From IMG/VR virus record IMGVR_UViG_3300009285_005118, positions 1 to 29,919 of that record: 29,919 nt of DNA. One strand, given 5' to 3'. The position numbers were made by a program, and so were the translations under genes. Below the pieces are notes generated by a model. That model was not told where the DNA came from and made no database searches. It saw nothing but the letters and a program-made list of their open reading frames with translations. Positions 13,363-22,231 of the stretch are shown here, in pieces. Numbering within the stretch: position 1 is the first letter of the stretch; each line of letters starts with the position of its first letter. Origin of the DNA: a virus.

Positions 13363-14843
13363 TAATCAAGTTCTCTACCTCTGAGGGAGAGGTGTTGTGC
13401 GGACCGTGGGATTTAAACCCCTCGCAGGAGAAGTTTTGGAATTCCAAGAAGAAGTTCGTGTTGTTTTCTGGGGGGTACGGGTGCGGGAAGAGCCTTATGC
13501 TCACCCTGAAGGCCATCAACCACGCCCTCACCTATCCGAACAACTACATCCTCATGGGGCGGCGCACCTACCCGGAACTGCGGGACACCCTCCTCAAGGA
13601 GTTCTTTACCATTTGTCCGGATGCCCTTATCAAGGATTACCTCAAAGCAGAGGGTCGTATCATCTTTCATAACAAGTCGGAAATTGTGTTTAGGCATTTG
13701 GATACTATGGCGGCTTCGGAAATACGCTCCATGAACCTCGGTTCTGCTTTTATTGACCAAGCGGAGGATATTAGCAAGGAGGTGGTGGAAGGTTTGCGGG
13801 GTCGCTTGCGCCGGGAGGGTATCCCCGACGAAGCCCGCCAGATATTTATGTCCTGCAACCCCGCCTTGACGTGGTTGTTTGCGGAGTTTAAACAACACCC
13901 CCAGCCGGAATACGAGGTTATTGAGGCCTCTACGTTGGAGAATGAGAAGAATCTACCCAAAGGATACGTTGAAGACCTCCTCAAATACCCCGAAGCGTAC
14001 AAAAAACAGTATGTCTATGGCATTTGGGATGAGAATTTGCTTTCGGATAGGGTAGTATTTGACCGGGAGTACCTTGCCAAGCTCGCCGTCTACACTATGG
14101 AGCCTATTGAAACAAAAGAAGGGTTGGAAATCTTCGCCAAGTTTAACGAGGGACGCGAATACCAGATGGGGATAGACGTTTCGGAGGGTATCGTGCAGGA
14201 GGGGGTGGCGCAGGAACGACAGAAGTCAGACGAATCGGTCATTACCATCACCGACCTGACGCTTGAAGAGGAGGTGGCCTCGTGGTCGGGGCGGTTACCC
14301 CCAGACATTGTCGCCGAGAAGGCAATTCTGTTTGCAAAATACTACGCGACCAAGAAGTTTCCCATAAAAATGGTGCCGGAAATGAATTCGATAGGGCTTG
14401 CGTTGGTGAATCGTCTCAATCGTGAGCCGTCTGATTACATCCGCATCTACCGCCAGGAGACGTTCGACAAAAAGACGGGGTTAAAAAGCGAACGGGAGGG
14501 GTGGCGCACCAACCGCCAAACCAAACCCCTGCTGGTTTCTCACTTCCAAGAACTTTTGCGCCTCCGTAACCCGAAAATCCGTTCTAAAAGAACCCTGGAG
14601 CAGTTCAAGTCCTTTGTCTACACCGACGACGCGAAGAAACAGGGTATGGGGGCGGAGGGGGGCTTCCACGACGATCGGGTTATTTCCCTCCTCCTGTCTT
14701 TTTGGAAGAAGGGGCCGGTGTTTGCGGGCGGTGTCGTCAAAGAGAAACAAGGAAGGAGTGATATAATTATCAGGAACGGCAAATTGCACATACCCTCGTT
14801 GGCAATAGAAAGAGAAAAGACATCATCATGGAAATCCCAATAG
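13359..14843 (+). CDS. terL: Terminase large subunit
   Basis: A 494-aa ATPase-nuclease that powers DNA packaging into the prohead. The Walker A is G38-GYGCGKS45 after KKFVLFSG. The Walker B is AFIDQAED with D133 and catalytic E136. The coupling motif is IFMSCNPA. The RNase H-like nuclease begins YQMGIDVSEG with D273, followed by the acidic stretch DESVITITDL and a late GGFHDDRVISLLLS with the last metal-binding aspartates. The motif order and length are complete. It overlaps the portal gene by 16 nt. Confidence 0.95.
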   Translation: MIIKFSTSEGEVLCGPWDLNPSQEKFWNSKKKFVLFSGGYGCGKSLMLTLKAINHALTYPNNYILMGRRTYPELRDTLLKEFFTICPDALIKDYLKAEGRIIFHNKSEIVFRHLDTMAASEIRSMNLGSAFIDQAEDISKEVVEGLRGRLRREGIPDEARQIFMSCNPALTWLFAEFKQHPQPEYEVIEASTLENEKNLPKGYVEDLLKYPEAYKKQYVYGIWDENLLSDRVVFDREYLAKLAVYTMEPIETKEGLEIFAKFNEGREYQMGIDVSEGIVQEGVAQERQKSDESVITITDLTLEEEVASWSGRLPPDIVAEKAILFAKYYATKKFPIKMVPEMNSIGLALVNRLNREPSDYIRIYRQETFDKKTGLKSEREGWRTNRQTKPLLVSHFQELLRLRNPKIRSKRTLEQFKSFVYTDDAKKQGMGAEGGFHDDRVISLLLSFWKKGPVFAGGVVKEKQGRSDIIIRNGKLHIPSLAIEREKTSSWKSQ

Positions 14844-16624
14844 AAGAATTCTCAATAGACACGAAAGACGACAAACTCATAGAGACTTTTCAGTCGTGGC
14901 TGAAAGACTCCCAAACCTATCACGACTATCTCCTGAAATCTCAGAAGATTTCACAGGAATACTACGAAGGAAACCAGACAGAACGCGACCAAGTACCGGC
15001 TCATAACACCAACACGGTAGAGAACCGCATTTTTGAGGCCATTGAAACCATTGTACCCGTGGCTACCGCTAAAGCCCATCAGTTTGTCATTCTCCCTGGC
15101 TCCGAAGAGGAATCTTCCGTAGAACGGGCGAACAAAACCCAAAAAGTTCTAACTAGAAAATACGAAACACTAGAGATACAGCGCAAGTTGGAAGGGGTGA
15201 CGAGGGACTTCATGCTCTACCGCTTTGGGGTAATGAAGTGGGAATGGGGGTATGAGAAAAACGACATTGACGCACGCAAACTAGACCCCCGTCTTATCCT
15301 AGTCCCAAAAATGCGGTGCGACCCGCACGATCTCCCCTACAAGATTGAGATTCAGGAATACATCAAGCGGGAAATGGAGGAGTACTGGCCGAAGGCAAAA
15401 ATTGACGAACTTTCTCCAGAGTCAAACATAGATACAGGCACTGACTCAAAGGGTGATGTAAAGAAAAAACCGTATAGGGTGTACGAGGTGTGGGCCTACG
15501 GAGAGGTGGTGGTGTGGTTCTGCTCGGGCAAGGTGCTCGAAAAGAAAGCCAACCCCTACTATGACTTCGCGGGAACCGAGAAGTCCTATCTCCAAAAAAC
15601 AAAAGCCGGAGCGAAGATAGGGAAGAAGTTGGTATTTTCAAACGTATTTGACCGCCCAACCGACCCTTATGTGTTCTTTTCCTCCTACGAAGTAGGCGAC
15701 GAACCATTCGGTTCCGTATCTCTCGTAGAAGTTGCCATCCCTATCCAAGACGCAATCAACCGACAGAAGCGGGCGATTATAGACAACCTCCGCAGGATGG
15801 GCAACGGACAGGTGTATCTCGACTCCGACGCTATGTCGGAGGAAGAGGCGCAAAACATCACCGACGAGGTGGGGCTGGTTATCCGTGGGGAGGGAATTGC
15901 GTCGCAGGGGAAGATAAAAAGGGAGCCGGGGACGCAACTTCCGAACGCTCACTTCTCAAATCTCCAACACTCCGAAACAGTGTTTGATAACCTGATGGGA
16001 GTACACGGAGCAACCCGTGGAAATGCTCAAGCGGGCACTCTCGGTCAAGACATTATCTCACGACAACAGGATTTCACCCGCATCGACCTTATTACCAGAG
16101 TGTTAAACCGGGGCGTGTCGAAGTTGGCTATAGGCTTGGTGCAGTTGATGAAGATGTACTACACCGAAACCCAGGTGGTGAAAATCCTTGGGGAAGAGGG
16201 TGCGGTGGAGTTTGTGCGTTTGAATAAAGACGACATCGAGGACTATATCGAAATCATCGTTAAGTCAGGCGAGGTTCTTCCGATGGACAAAGTTTCACTA
16301 CGAATTGAAGCAGTCCAGCTTTGGCAACTCGGTGTACTTGACCCTGTAACGCTTTTTGAAAGACTTGAGTTTCCCAATCCGGCCAAGACCGCCGAGCGTT
16401 TGATGGCATGGAAGGCGGGACAATTGACGCAGGAAACACAGGCAAAGATAGCGGAAATAGCGGCAGGAGCGCAATATGGCGCACAGGCAAAAGCCGCCAC
16501 AGAAATAGCGACTCCAATGGGAGAAACGGGGAAGAAGGTCGAATCCCCGATGAACGTAATGCAGAGAGCTACGGCAAGTCTTGGCGGAGGTGTCGCCACT
16601 CTTCCAGAAGCTCCGAAACTATAA
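14828..16624 (+). CDS. Portal protein
   Basis: The 598-aa protein directly follows terL, as portals do, and forms the dodecameric ring through which DNA passes. Visible portal-type features are the N-terminal YYEGNQTERDQVPAHNTNTV with NRIFEAIETIVPVATA, a basic-rich wing with PRLILVPKMRCDPHDLP, and the long stem-helix region AIPIQDAINRQKRAIIDNLR, RMGNGQVYLDS. GVHGATRGNAQAGTLGQDII resembles the motif of large portals. The C-terminus is Ala/Gln-rich and helical. Large size places it with the bigger portal families. The next ATG overlaps its stop by one base. Confidence 0.88.
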   Translation: MEIPIEEFSIDTKDDKLIETFQSWLKDSQTYHDYLLKSQKISQEYYEGNQTERDQVPAHNTNTVENRIFEAIETIVPVATAKAHQFVILPGSEEESSVERANKTQKVLTRKYETLEIQRKLEGVTRDFMLYRFGVMKWEWGYEKNDIDARKLDPRLILVPKMRCDPHDLPYKIEIQEYIKREMEEYWPKAKIDELSPESNIDTGTDSKGDVKKKPYRVYEVWAYGEVVVWFCSGKVLEKKANPYYDFAGTEKSYLQKTKAGAKIGKKLVFSNVFDRPTDPYVFFSSYEVGDEPFGSVSLVEVAIPIQDAINRQKRAIIDNLRRMGNGQVYLDSDAMSEEEAQNITDEVGLVIRGEGIASQGKIKREPGTQLPNAHFSNLQHSETVFDNLMGVHGATRGNAQAGTLGQDIISRQQDFTRIDLITRVLNRGVSKLAIGLVQLMKMYYTETQVVKILGEEGAVEFVRLNKDDIEDYIEIIVKSGEVLPMDKVSLRIEAVQLWQLGVLDPVTLFERLEFPNPAKTAERLMAWKAGQLTQETQAKIAEIAAGAQYGAQAKAATEIATPMGETGKKVESPMNVMQRATASLGGGVATLPEAPKL

Positions 16625-16719
16625 TGCCAGTTGTTGATGGAAAACACTTCGCGTACAGTCCGAAAGGAAAGAAGATGGCTGCTATGGCGAAGAAGATGAA
16701 AAAAGCAAAGAAAAAGTAG
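16624..16719 (+). CDS. 31-aa lysine-rich peptide after the portal gene
   Basis: ATG 16624 overlaps the portal stop (TAATG). The peptide MPVVDGKHFAYSPKGKKMAA ends in MAKKMKKAKKK. Very small basic proteins starting MPxVxGKHFxYTxKGK are seen right behind portal genes of other phages, which supports it being real. A role in binding DNA or scaffold is only a guess. Confidence 0.6.
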   Translation: MPVVDGKHFAYSPKGKKMAAMAKKMKKAKKK

Positions 16720-16720
16720 G

Positions 16721-16729
16721 TGCTATACT
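16721..16729 (+). promoter_or_regulatory. Extended -10 promoter TGCTATACT before the scaffold gene
   Basis: TG-C-TATACT begins directly after the 31-aa gene stop. No -35 is apparent. The predicted +1 is near 16736, with a 45-nt leader before ATG 16781 that contains a small AGAC/GTCT hairpin. It could boost scaffold and capsid expression. Confidence 0.45.
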
Positions 16730-16780
16730 TTAGATAGTTAAAAGTTAATAAGACACTAAAAGTCTCTAAAATGAAGTTAT

Positions 16781-17404
16781 ATGGCTGATGAACCGAAAGA
16801 CGACCTCGATGTCTTTAAAGACGAGGAGGAGGGGGACGCTCCTGAAAAAGCCGAAGATGAACCGGAAGAAGGGTCCGAGGAGGAATCCAAGGACAAGCCG
16901 AGTAACCGCAAGTCTGCGATAGCGCAGAAGAAATACTGGCGGGAGAAGGCAAAAAACGCTTCGACCAAGGTTCAGGAATTAGAAGACGAGCTTACGAAGC
17001 TGAAAGGGGCAGTTAAGAAGCCTGATGACGATAAGGAGCGTGCCGCGCAGGATTACATCCGTCAGCAAGCCCGCGAAACGTATAAGGAGCTTCAGCTTGA
17101 GAAGGCCAAGGAGGAGGCTAAGGAATTAGCAACCTTTGAAGACCAGGTGCAGACTCTACTCGACGATAACCCTGACGTGGCCGAGGACGAACTCCTCGAC
17201 ACCATAGAGGAATACGAAGTAGAGCCGAAGACCGCTCTCAGGATTCTCCAAAAACAGAACAAAGACCCGAAGGAAAAGAAGCCGAATATGCCAAAAGCAA
17301 AAAGGGCTTCCGCATCCGACGAGGACAAGGCAAAACCCGATGACTCTAAAAAGAGTATGTGGGACATACTGAAAGAGGAGAAAGACAAACTGCTCAAAAA
17401 ATAA
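16781..17404 (+). CDS. Scaffolding protein
   Basis: A 207-aa, extremely acidic and helical protein between the portal and capsid genes, the canonical scaffold position. The first 45 residues are almost all Asp, Glu, Pro and Lys. A coiled-coil segment follows (REKAKNASTKVQELEDELTK), then a Glu/Asp-rich helix region, and the C-terminus (SMWDILKEEKDKLLKK) is a mixed-charge helix like the capsid-binding hook of scaffolds. It guides prohead assembly and is removed before packaging. Confidence 0.82.
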   Translation: MADEPKDDLDVFKDEEEGDAPEKAEDEPEEGSEEESKDKPSNRKSAIAQKKYWREKAKNASTKVQELEDELTKLKGAVKKPDDDKERAAQDYIRQQARETYKELQLEKAKEEAKELATFEDQVQTLLDDNPDVAEDELLDTIEEYEVEPKTALRILQKQNKDPKEKKPNMPKAKRASASDEDKAKPDDSKKSMWDILKEEKDKLLKK

Positions 17405-17431
17405 GCTTCGTGGGATAACCACCTAACTTAA

Positions 17432-18442
17432 ATGGCTATACCACTCGGGAACTTTGTCTCGACTACGACTCGCCAGCGGTTTTTCAACAAAGCCGTTGAC
17501 AATGCGTATACAGGCAACACCCTATTCGCACGCCTTCGTGCAACCGCTCGCCCGTGGTCTGGGGGTCGTCAGATAACCCAGGCGCTCATCGTGAGCAACC
17601 GCACGCAGGCCAGTTCATTCTCATCGTTCGACCTGCTCCCCACCACACAGGAAGACGTGCGCCAAATGGCGAGCGCCGACCCGGCCGAGTACGCATCCGA
17701 CCCCATCACCTTCTCTGGTATCCAGTTGGCGGTGAACAAGGGACCTGAAGCGTTCCTCGACGCGATGGCTACGGAGTTCTCTGACGTTGCCCGCAACCTT
17801 GCTGAAGAGATAGGGGCAGACCTCTACCTCGACGGCACCAGCAACACCAGCAAGGCTATTAACGGCCTTGCGTACCAAGTAGACGACGGCACCTCCGTTA
17901 CTACTTGGCAGGGACTCTCCCGCACCACCTACGCGAACCTCAACTCCACCCGCACCGCCCAATCGGGTGCCCTTGGTTTTGACGACCTCGCTACCGACTC
18001 CGACGCAGCGCAGCGCGGTAACGACGCTCCGAACCTTATCGTAACGACCCCCGCGGTCTTCTCGATAATCGAGCGCCTCGTTACCCCGACGTTGTATATG
18101 AATTACAACGGCCCCAGCTCTTCCGCGGGAACTGCCGCTGGTGAGCGTTCTGGTAATGCGCTTAACTTCGGCGCAACCCAACTCTCTTGGCGCGGTATGC
18201 CCATCATCCAAGACGAGATGTGCACCTCGGGCAACATCTGGACGCTCAACACCAACCACCTCCACCTCTATCAGTTGGATTACACCCCTGAAGTAGCGGA
18301 GTTTAGCAAGGAAGGGTTTGCGTTCACGGGCTTCAAGAAGTCGCAAAACCAGGCTGCCGTGGTCGGGCACCTGCTCTGGGCGGGTCAGTTGTGGGGTGAC
18401 GCTCCTCGTACTCACGCACGCCGCACTGGTGTTACCAGCTAA
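17432..18442 (+). CDS. Major capsid protein (HK97-fold type)
   Basis: The 336-aa protein follows the scaffold. Characteristic elements are the N-arm TTTRQRFFNKAVDNAYTGNT, SGGRQITQAL, the E-loop-like region with DPITFSGIQLAVNKGPEAFL and the long spine helix ATEFSDVARNLAEEIGADLY. LDGTSNTSKAINGLAYQVDD and PNLIVTTPAVFSIIERLVTP form the A-domain pattern seen in phage capsids, and WRGMPIIQDEMC…WTLNTNHL the closing strands. Codons are noticeably GC-rich compared with the early region, as expected for a highly expressed gene. Confidence 0.88.
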   Translation: MAIPLGNFVSTTTRQRFFNKAVDNAYTGNTLFARLRATARPWSGGRQITQALIVSNRTQASSFSSFDLLPTTQEDVRQMASADPAEYASDPITFSGIQLAVNKGPEAFLDAMATEFSDVARNLAEEIGADLYLDGTSNTSKAINGLAYQVDDGTSVTTWQGLSRTTYANLNSTRTAQSGALGFDDLATDSDAAQRGNDAPNLIVTTPAVFSIIERLVTPTLYMNYNGPSSSAGTAAGERSGNALNFGATQLSWRGMPIIQDEMCTSGNIWTLNTNHLHLYQLDYTPEVAEFSKEGFAFTGFKKSQNQAAVVGHLLWAGQLWGDAPRTHARRTGVTS

Positions 18443-18454
18443 CGCATAACCATC

Positions 18455-19159
18455 ATGTCTGTAAATCTTACTGCGGGCCTTCCTCCGGTCTTGGACGAAG
18501 CTAACCCGACAATCTCTCTCGGTGCTGAATACGTTTCTCCCGATGGGATACGCAAGTATCGTTATGCTCGCGCTGGTTCTTCAGCTCTTACTGCGGGCAA
18601 CGTGCTCCAGTCTGCCGCTGAAGACACGGGCGACCAGAACATTGCGGGCACAGTACAAGCGGTAGGTGCAACTTCCCTTGTTACTGCTGCAATGACGGTC
18701 ACGGCTAACCAGTATGCTGGTGGCTACGTGACGGTTACGGTCACCCCCGGTCTTGCTACCACCTATCGCATCAAGTCCCACGCGGCTTACACCGCGGCGG
18801 CGGCGACGTTCGAGCTTGAGTCGCCTCTCGTAGTTGCGCTTACCGCGACTACGCGCCTCGACTTCATTCCGAATCCCTTTAACGGTGTTATTGCGTGTCC
18901 TACGAGTCGCTCGTCTGCCATTGTAGGCGTTGCGGTCAACGACATCAGCATTAGTCAGTATGGGTGGATTCAAACGTGGGGGCCTTGCAACGTCCTTAAT
19001 GACGCGGCGGCGGCTATCACGGTTGGTGCTTCGGTCATGCCCTCAACGTCTGTCACTGGCGCAGTTCGCGCCCAGACAGCCGCTAACCCTATCGTCGGCG
19101 ATGCCATCACTGGTATTGCTTCTGGCGAGAACGGTATGGTCTACCTCCGCATCAATTAG
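18455..19159 (+). CDS. Virion protein, probable head decoration or fibre
   Basis: The 234-aa protein lies right after the capsid gene. It is rich in Ala, Thr, Val and Gly and appears all-beta (LVTAAMTVTANQYAGGYVTV). QYGWIQTWGPCNVLNDAAAA is a pattern typical of decoration-like proteins ("GWVQTxGPxxVL"). No signal peptide is present. It may stabilise the mature head. The call rests on position and composition plus that motif. Confidence 0.65.
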   Translation: MSVNLTAGLPPVLDEANPTISLGAEYVSPDGIRKYRYARAGSSALTAGNVLQSAAEDTGDQNIAGTVQAVGATSLVTAAMTVTANQYAGGYVTVTVTPGLATTYRIKSHAAYTAAAATFELESPLVVALTATTRLDFIPNPFNGVIACPTSRSSAIVGVAVNDISISQYGWIQTWGPCNVLNDAAAAITVGASVMPSTSVTGAVRAQTAANPIVGDAITGIASGENGMVYLRIN

Positions 19160-19163
19160 TTCA

Positions 19164-19192
19164 TTGACATAGGTTCGCAGGTCTCTTACTAA
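19164..19192 (+). promoter_or_regulatory. Possible promoter with perfect -35 TTGACA
   Basis: TTGACA at 19164-19169 is spaced 17 bp from TACTAA at 19187-19192, a weak -10. It lies in the 55-nt gap before ATG 19215. No other gap within the head block, apart from 16720-16780, has a comparable signal. Confidence 0.35.
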
Positions 19193-19214
19193 CGATTAAA
19201 ACACGCTGAATTAT

Positions 19215-19631
19215 ATGGCCCCGAAAGAAGACCTCACATCAGTAGAGATTATCAACCCTACCTCTGAAGATTTCACCTGGAATTACAACGGCGAACCGTA
19301 CACGGTTAAGTCCGGGGAAAAAACGGCGTTCGCAAAACCTGTCGCTTACCACCTTGCTCGGCATCTCTCCACGAAAATAATTGTGGACGCGATAAAGGGC
19401 AAAATGACTAAGAAGCAGATAGAGAACTCCCGCGACTCAATCCATGTGAAACTCTCCCAAGTAAACTTGTATGACACGCCTGAGCGCAGAATAGCGCTCT
19501 ACACCATCCTGAAGGATGAAGAAAAGGTCATGCAACTCCTCATGCGCTACCCCTACAAGGGCACCATCGGGGAAATGGACGAATATAAACAATTCGTCGA
19601 AAAGGAGAAAGTCAAAGAGGCTAAAGCCTAA
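19215..19631 (+). CDS. Conserved structural-region protein, unknown (138 aa)
   Basis: The N-terminal beta part EIINPTSEDFTWNYNGEPYT, VKSGEKTAFAKPVAYHLARH, LSTKIIVDAI is followed by a helical C-terminus rich in Lys and Glu. The pattern "xNPTxEDFTxxYxGxPYTxPxGExxxFPxxxAxHLAKHL" occurs in phages directly downstream of capsid genes, where it is of unknown function. The TTATATGG start has no Shine-Dalgarno. Confidence 0.65.
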   Translation: MAPKEDLTSVEIINPTSEDFTWNYNGEPYTVKSGEKTAFAKPVAYHLARHLSTKIIVDAIKGKMTKKQIENSRDSIHVKLSQVNLYDTPERRIALYTILKDEEKVMQLLMRYPYKGTIGEMDEYKQFVEKEKVKEAKA

Positions 19632-19636
19632 TCACT

Positions 19637-20002
19637 ATGGCTGGATTTTTTGGCAACGCTGTGGCGCGGTTTGTCCGCCAAGGTATTGCACGAGTGAATG
19701 TGTCCACATGGTCTCCGATACATTCAGGAATCGTTCAGGGTGAAAATGAGCTAAAAGGAAGGCAGTGGATAAAGATACAGCCCCGGGGTACCGACAACAT
19801 CCGCATGGCTATCAAGTATGCGAACCGGAACGCCGACGGGACATTTACCACGCCGACCGACACAGCTCACGACGCTATCGTCTACCCCTCGACCATTATC
19901 TTGGAGGAACCGATTAGCGACGACGTTCGTATCTACGCCCGCGCCGTGCAGAACGGCGGGTCGAGGGGTGGATTCAAAGTGGTGTGCGCTGAATATAAGT
20001 AA
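19637..20002 (+). CDS. Structural-region hypothetical protein (121 aa)
   Basis: A beta-rich protein with MAGFFGNAVARFVRQGIARV at the start and DDVRIYARAVQNGGSRGGFK near the end. No membrane helix or enzyme motif. It stands 5 nt after the previous gene and 12 nt before the Ser/Thr-rich gene, in the place where head-tail connectors or decoration proteins are usually encoded. Function not recognised. Confidence 0.5.
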   Translation: MAGFFGNAVARFVRQGIARVNVSTWSPIHSGIVQGENELKGRQWIKIQPRGTDNIRMAIKYANRNADGTFTTPTDTAHDAIVYPSTIILEEPISDDVRIYARAVQNGGSRGGFKVVCAEYK

Positions 20003-20014
20003 CTCTAAAACAAT

Positions 20015-20482
20015 ATGGCTGAATTTGATTTTGCGATGTTGGTGAAGAGTAACTTTAGCTTCACCACCACATCGAGTTCCACCTCAACTTCGACGAGTAC
20101 CTCGACTTCGACATCTTCGACTTCGACCTCATCGTCCACAAGTACGTCTACCTCAACCTCGAGTTCTTCGTCGTCAACGACCAGCTCGTCTTCGACATCA
20201 ACCTCGACGACGACTACTTCGAGCACCTCAACTTCGACTAGCTCGTCTTCGACGAGCACGAGCACGAGTAGTTCAAGTACTACAAGCACGTCAACTTCTT
20301 CTACTTCTACTTCTACGTCGACAACGACATCGAGCACTTCGTCCACGACGACGACCAGCTCAACGTCTACATCAACGACCAGTACCAGTACGACATCTTC
20401 GTCTACGACATCGAGTTCGAGTTCGACCACTACCACGTCATCAAGCACGACCTCCTCGTCGTCTTCGACGACGACCGCGTAG
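20015..20482 (+). CDS. Ser/Thr-only low-complexity (mucin-like) protein
   Basis: The 155-aa protein has a 16-residue head (MAEFDFAMLVKSNFSF), then 138 residues (17-154) that are exclusively Ser or Thr, then a final Ala. All six Ser and all four Thr codons are mixed, so the DNA is not a simple tandem repeat; the amino-acid composition is what is kept. Such tracts are extended and usually O-glycosylated when a suitable transferase is present. It lies at the end of the head block just before a strong terminator. A virion surface stalk or spacer is plausible. The long opposite-strand frame here is a composition artefact. Confidence 0.72.
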   Translation: MAEFDFAMLVKSNFSFTTTSSSTSTSTSTSTSTSSTSTSSSTSTSTSTSSSSSSTTSSSSTSTSTTTTSSTSTSTSSSSTSTSTSSSSTTSTSTSSTSTSTSTTTSSTSSTTTTSSTSTSTTSTSTTSSSTTSSSSSTTTTSSSTTSSSSSTTTA

Positions 20483-20500
20483 CCCTGTTCTGTTCCTAGG

Positions 20501-20530
20501 CGCAACAGCCCGCTTCGGCGGGTTTTTGCG
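20501..20530 (+). terminator. Strong intrinsic terminator
   Basis: CCCGC 20509-20513, loop TTCG, GCGGG 20518-20522, followed by TTTTT (20523-20527). The outer CGCAA 20501-20505 can also pair with TTGCG 20526-20530. A UUCG tetraloop with a GC stem and T-run is a textbook terminator closing the head operon after the Ser/Thr gene. Confidence 0.92.
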
Positions 20531-20532
20531 TA

Positions 20533-20549
20533 TGATATAATCACAATAT
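20533..20549 (+). promoter_or_regulatory. Extended -10 promoter TGATATAAT, near-leaderless
   Basis: TG at 20533-20534, N, and TATAAT at 20536-20541 stand 8 nt before ATG 20550, only 5 nt after the terminator T-run. The predicted +1 at 20548-20550 gives almost no leader. No -35 is visible since the terminator occupies that place. Confidence 0.65.
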
Positions 20550-22211
20550 ATGAAAAAGTGTAGGCCAACGGTTAGTGTTATTTTAGCTGGAGTTAGTTTA
20601 GGGATATTATTAACTCCTGTTACTGCGTCTGCTACATTTTCAGTGGGGTGGAACGCAACCTCGACTGCAACTGCGTGGATTTCTCCAAACTATGTCAACG
20701 GAATAATTCAGGCTGTAAGGGCTAACTTCTTTATCGCAACCTCAACCACCGCTTCCAGTTTTGCCGGTGGCCTCACCTCCTACGCCTCCTCGACCATCGG
20801 CAATGGGACGCAGGCGGGTGGTTTGACTATTAGCGGAGGGGCTACGACGACGGGAAATATGTTAGCACAAGGTACACTTAATGTTACTGGTTCCGCTACC
20901 AACGCCAACCTTTTTGTGGTCAATGGAACACAAACAGACACGACGGGGATACAGACTAATGCTCCAGTCGTTTTCAGTCCTACGGTAGACGAGCAAAGTG
21001 GGGCGGCATCAGTTGGTATTTTTCGTTTTGTCCCAACGATTAATATGACGAGCGGTAGTACTATCGTTACTGTGTTCAATAATAACTACACGCTTGGACT
21101 TGGTTCAGGTAATATAACTAACCTCAATTCCATGCTCATTACTCCAGTTTTTGGTTCAACATATACAGGAACTGTTACCAACGTCATTGGTCTTAGTCTT
21201 CCCACCCCATCCTACTTATCAGGAAGTGTAACTAACTTTCTTGGAGTATCTATTGGAGCTAATTCCGTTGCGTCATCTTCAGTGGGGTTGGCTGTGGGCG
21301 ACCTTACAAGCGAAGTGAATAATACCAGTATCCTTACAGGACAGTTAGTCCTGCCTACAGGCGATTGGGACACCTATTTTGCCGCTAACTATCCTGCTGG
21401 ATTTATCGCAACTTCAACCGGAACTACGGGAGATAAAATCGTCCTCAAATCCACCCGTGCTGCACAAGCGTCTGGGAACTTAATGGGTGGTATTGCGTTT
21501 TGGAGTGACGATACAAACTTAACTGCACCGGGTACTAAAGTGGCGGGGCTACAAGCTCTCACTACTCAAACTCACACCGCCTCAGCGCTTGGAACCGCGC
21601 TTACGTTCACTACTACTCCAAACTCATCTATCGTACCTGCCGAAGCGATGCGGATTGACCAAAACGGTTACGTCGGCATCGGGACGACGAGTCCTGCGAC
21701 AAAGCTCGATGTGAACGGCACTATCACACAACTTACGGTCAAATCCTGCACTCTAGGACTCACGACAGACGACCTTGGGAGTATTACAGGTTGCGTAGCT
21801 TCTGACCAAAAGCTCAAAAAAAATATCAAACCACTCACCTCCGCACTCACTACACTCCTCAAACTCAACCCCGTCTTCTATGATTGGAAAGATACGAAGG
21901 TGAGGGACACCCAGAACCATGCGGGATTTGTGGCGCAAGATGTAGCTAAGGTATTTCCGCAAGCAGTGGTAAACGCAGGAACTAACCTGAAAGGAGTGGA
22001 TGCAAACGCTATCGTTTCACTTGCGGTGCGCTCTATTCAAGACTTCTACAAACAATTTACGACGTTTGTGCAACATCCCGTTTTTGGGACACCCGCGCGA
22101 CCGACAGGAATCACACTCTACGATGACATGGATGGAACTCCGTACTGCATACGCATCCACGCAAAAGAATTCCTAAAGACAGCTGGAGAGTGCTATGGAT
22201 ACACAAAATAG
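20550..22211 (+). CDS. Secreted fibre-like protein with C-terminal S74 chaperone domain
   Basis: The 553-aa protein begins with a Sec signal peptide: basic MKKCR, hydrophobic VSVILAGVSLGILL, then A26-S27-A28 as signal peptidase I site. Next are repeats rich in ATSTT, ASSTIGNGTQAGGLTISGGA and beta-strand units, then GIGTTSP at 376-382 with KLDVNG. The C-terminal intramolecular chaperone of the S74 family starts S418-DQKLKKNIKPL, with NPVFYDWKD and HAGFVAQDV; it trimerises fibres and autocleaves in phage tailspikes. The signal peptide is unusual for a virion fibre and points to display on the host cell. It has its own promoter right behind a terminator, as in phage morons. The repeat style matches what I know of Parcubacteria surface proteins. 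Confidence 0.8.
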   Translation: MKKCRPTVSVILAGVSLGILLTPVTASATFSVGWNATSTATAWISPNYVNGIIQAVRANFFIATSTTASSFAGGLTSYASSTIGNGTQAGGLTISGGATTTGNMLAQGTLNVTGSATNANLFVVNGTQTDTTGIQTNAPVVFSPTVDEQSGAASVGIFRFVPTINMTSGSTIVTVFNNNYTLGLGSGNITNLNSMLITPVFGSTYTGTVTNVIGLSLPTPSYLSGSVTNFLGVSIGANSVASSSVGLAVGDLTSEVNNTSILTGQLVLPTGDWDTYFAANYPAGFIATSTGTTGDKIVLKSTRAAQASGNLMGGIAFWSDDTNLTAPGTKVAGLQALTTQTHTASALGTALTFTTTPNSSIVPAEAMRIDQNGYVGIGTTSPATKLDVNGTITQLTVKSCTLGLTTDDLGSITGCVASDQKLKKNIKPLTSALTTLLKLNPVFYDWKDTKVRDTQNHAGFVAQDVAKVFPQAVVNAGTNLKGVDANAIVSLAVRSIQDFYKQFTTFVQHPVFGTPARPTGITLYDDMDGTPYCIRIHAKEFLKTAGECYGYTK

Positions 22212-22231
22212 TATGACAGAAACATCTATGC

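Noticed and set aside
17621-18415. 264-aa opposite-strand frame over the capsid gene
   Set aside because: Shadow of GC-rich capsid codons; the capsid frame has clear family features.
20063-20476. CRISPR or tandem-repeat array
   Set aside because: The DNA looks repetitive but has no fixed repeat or spacer length; the codons are scrambled.
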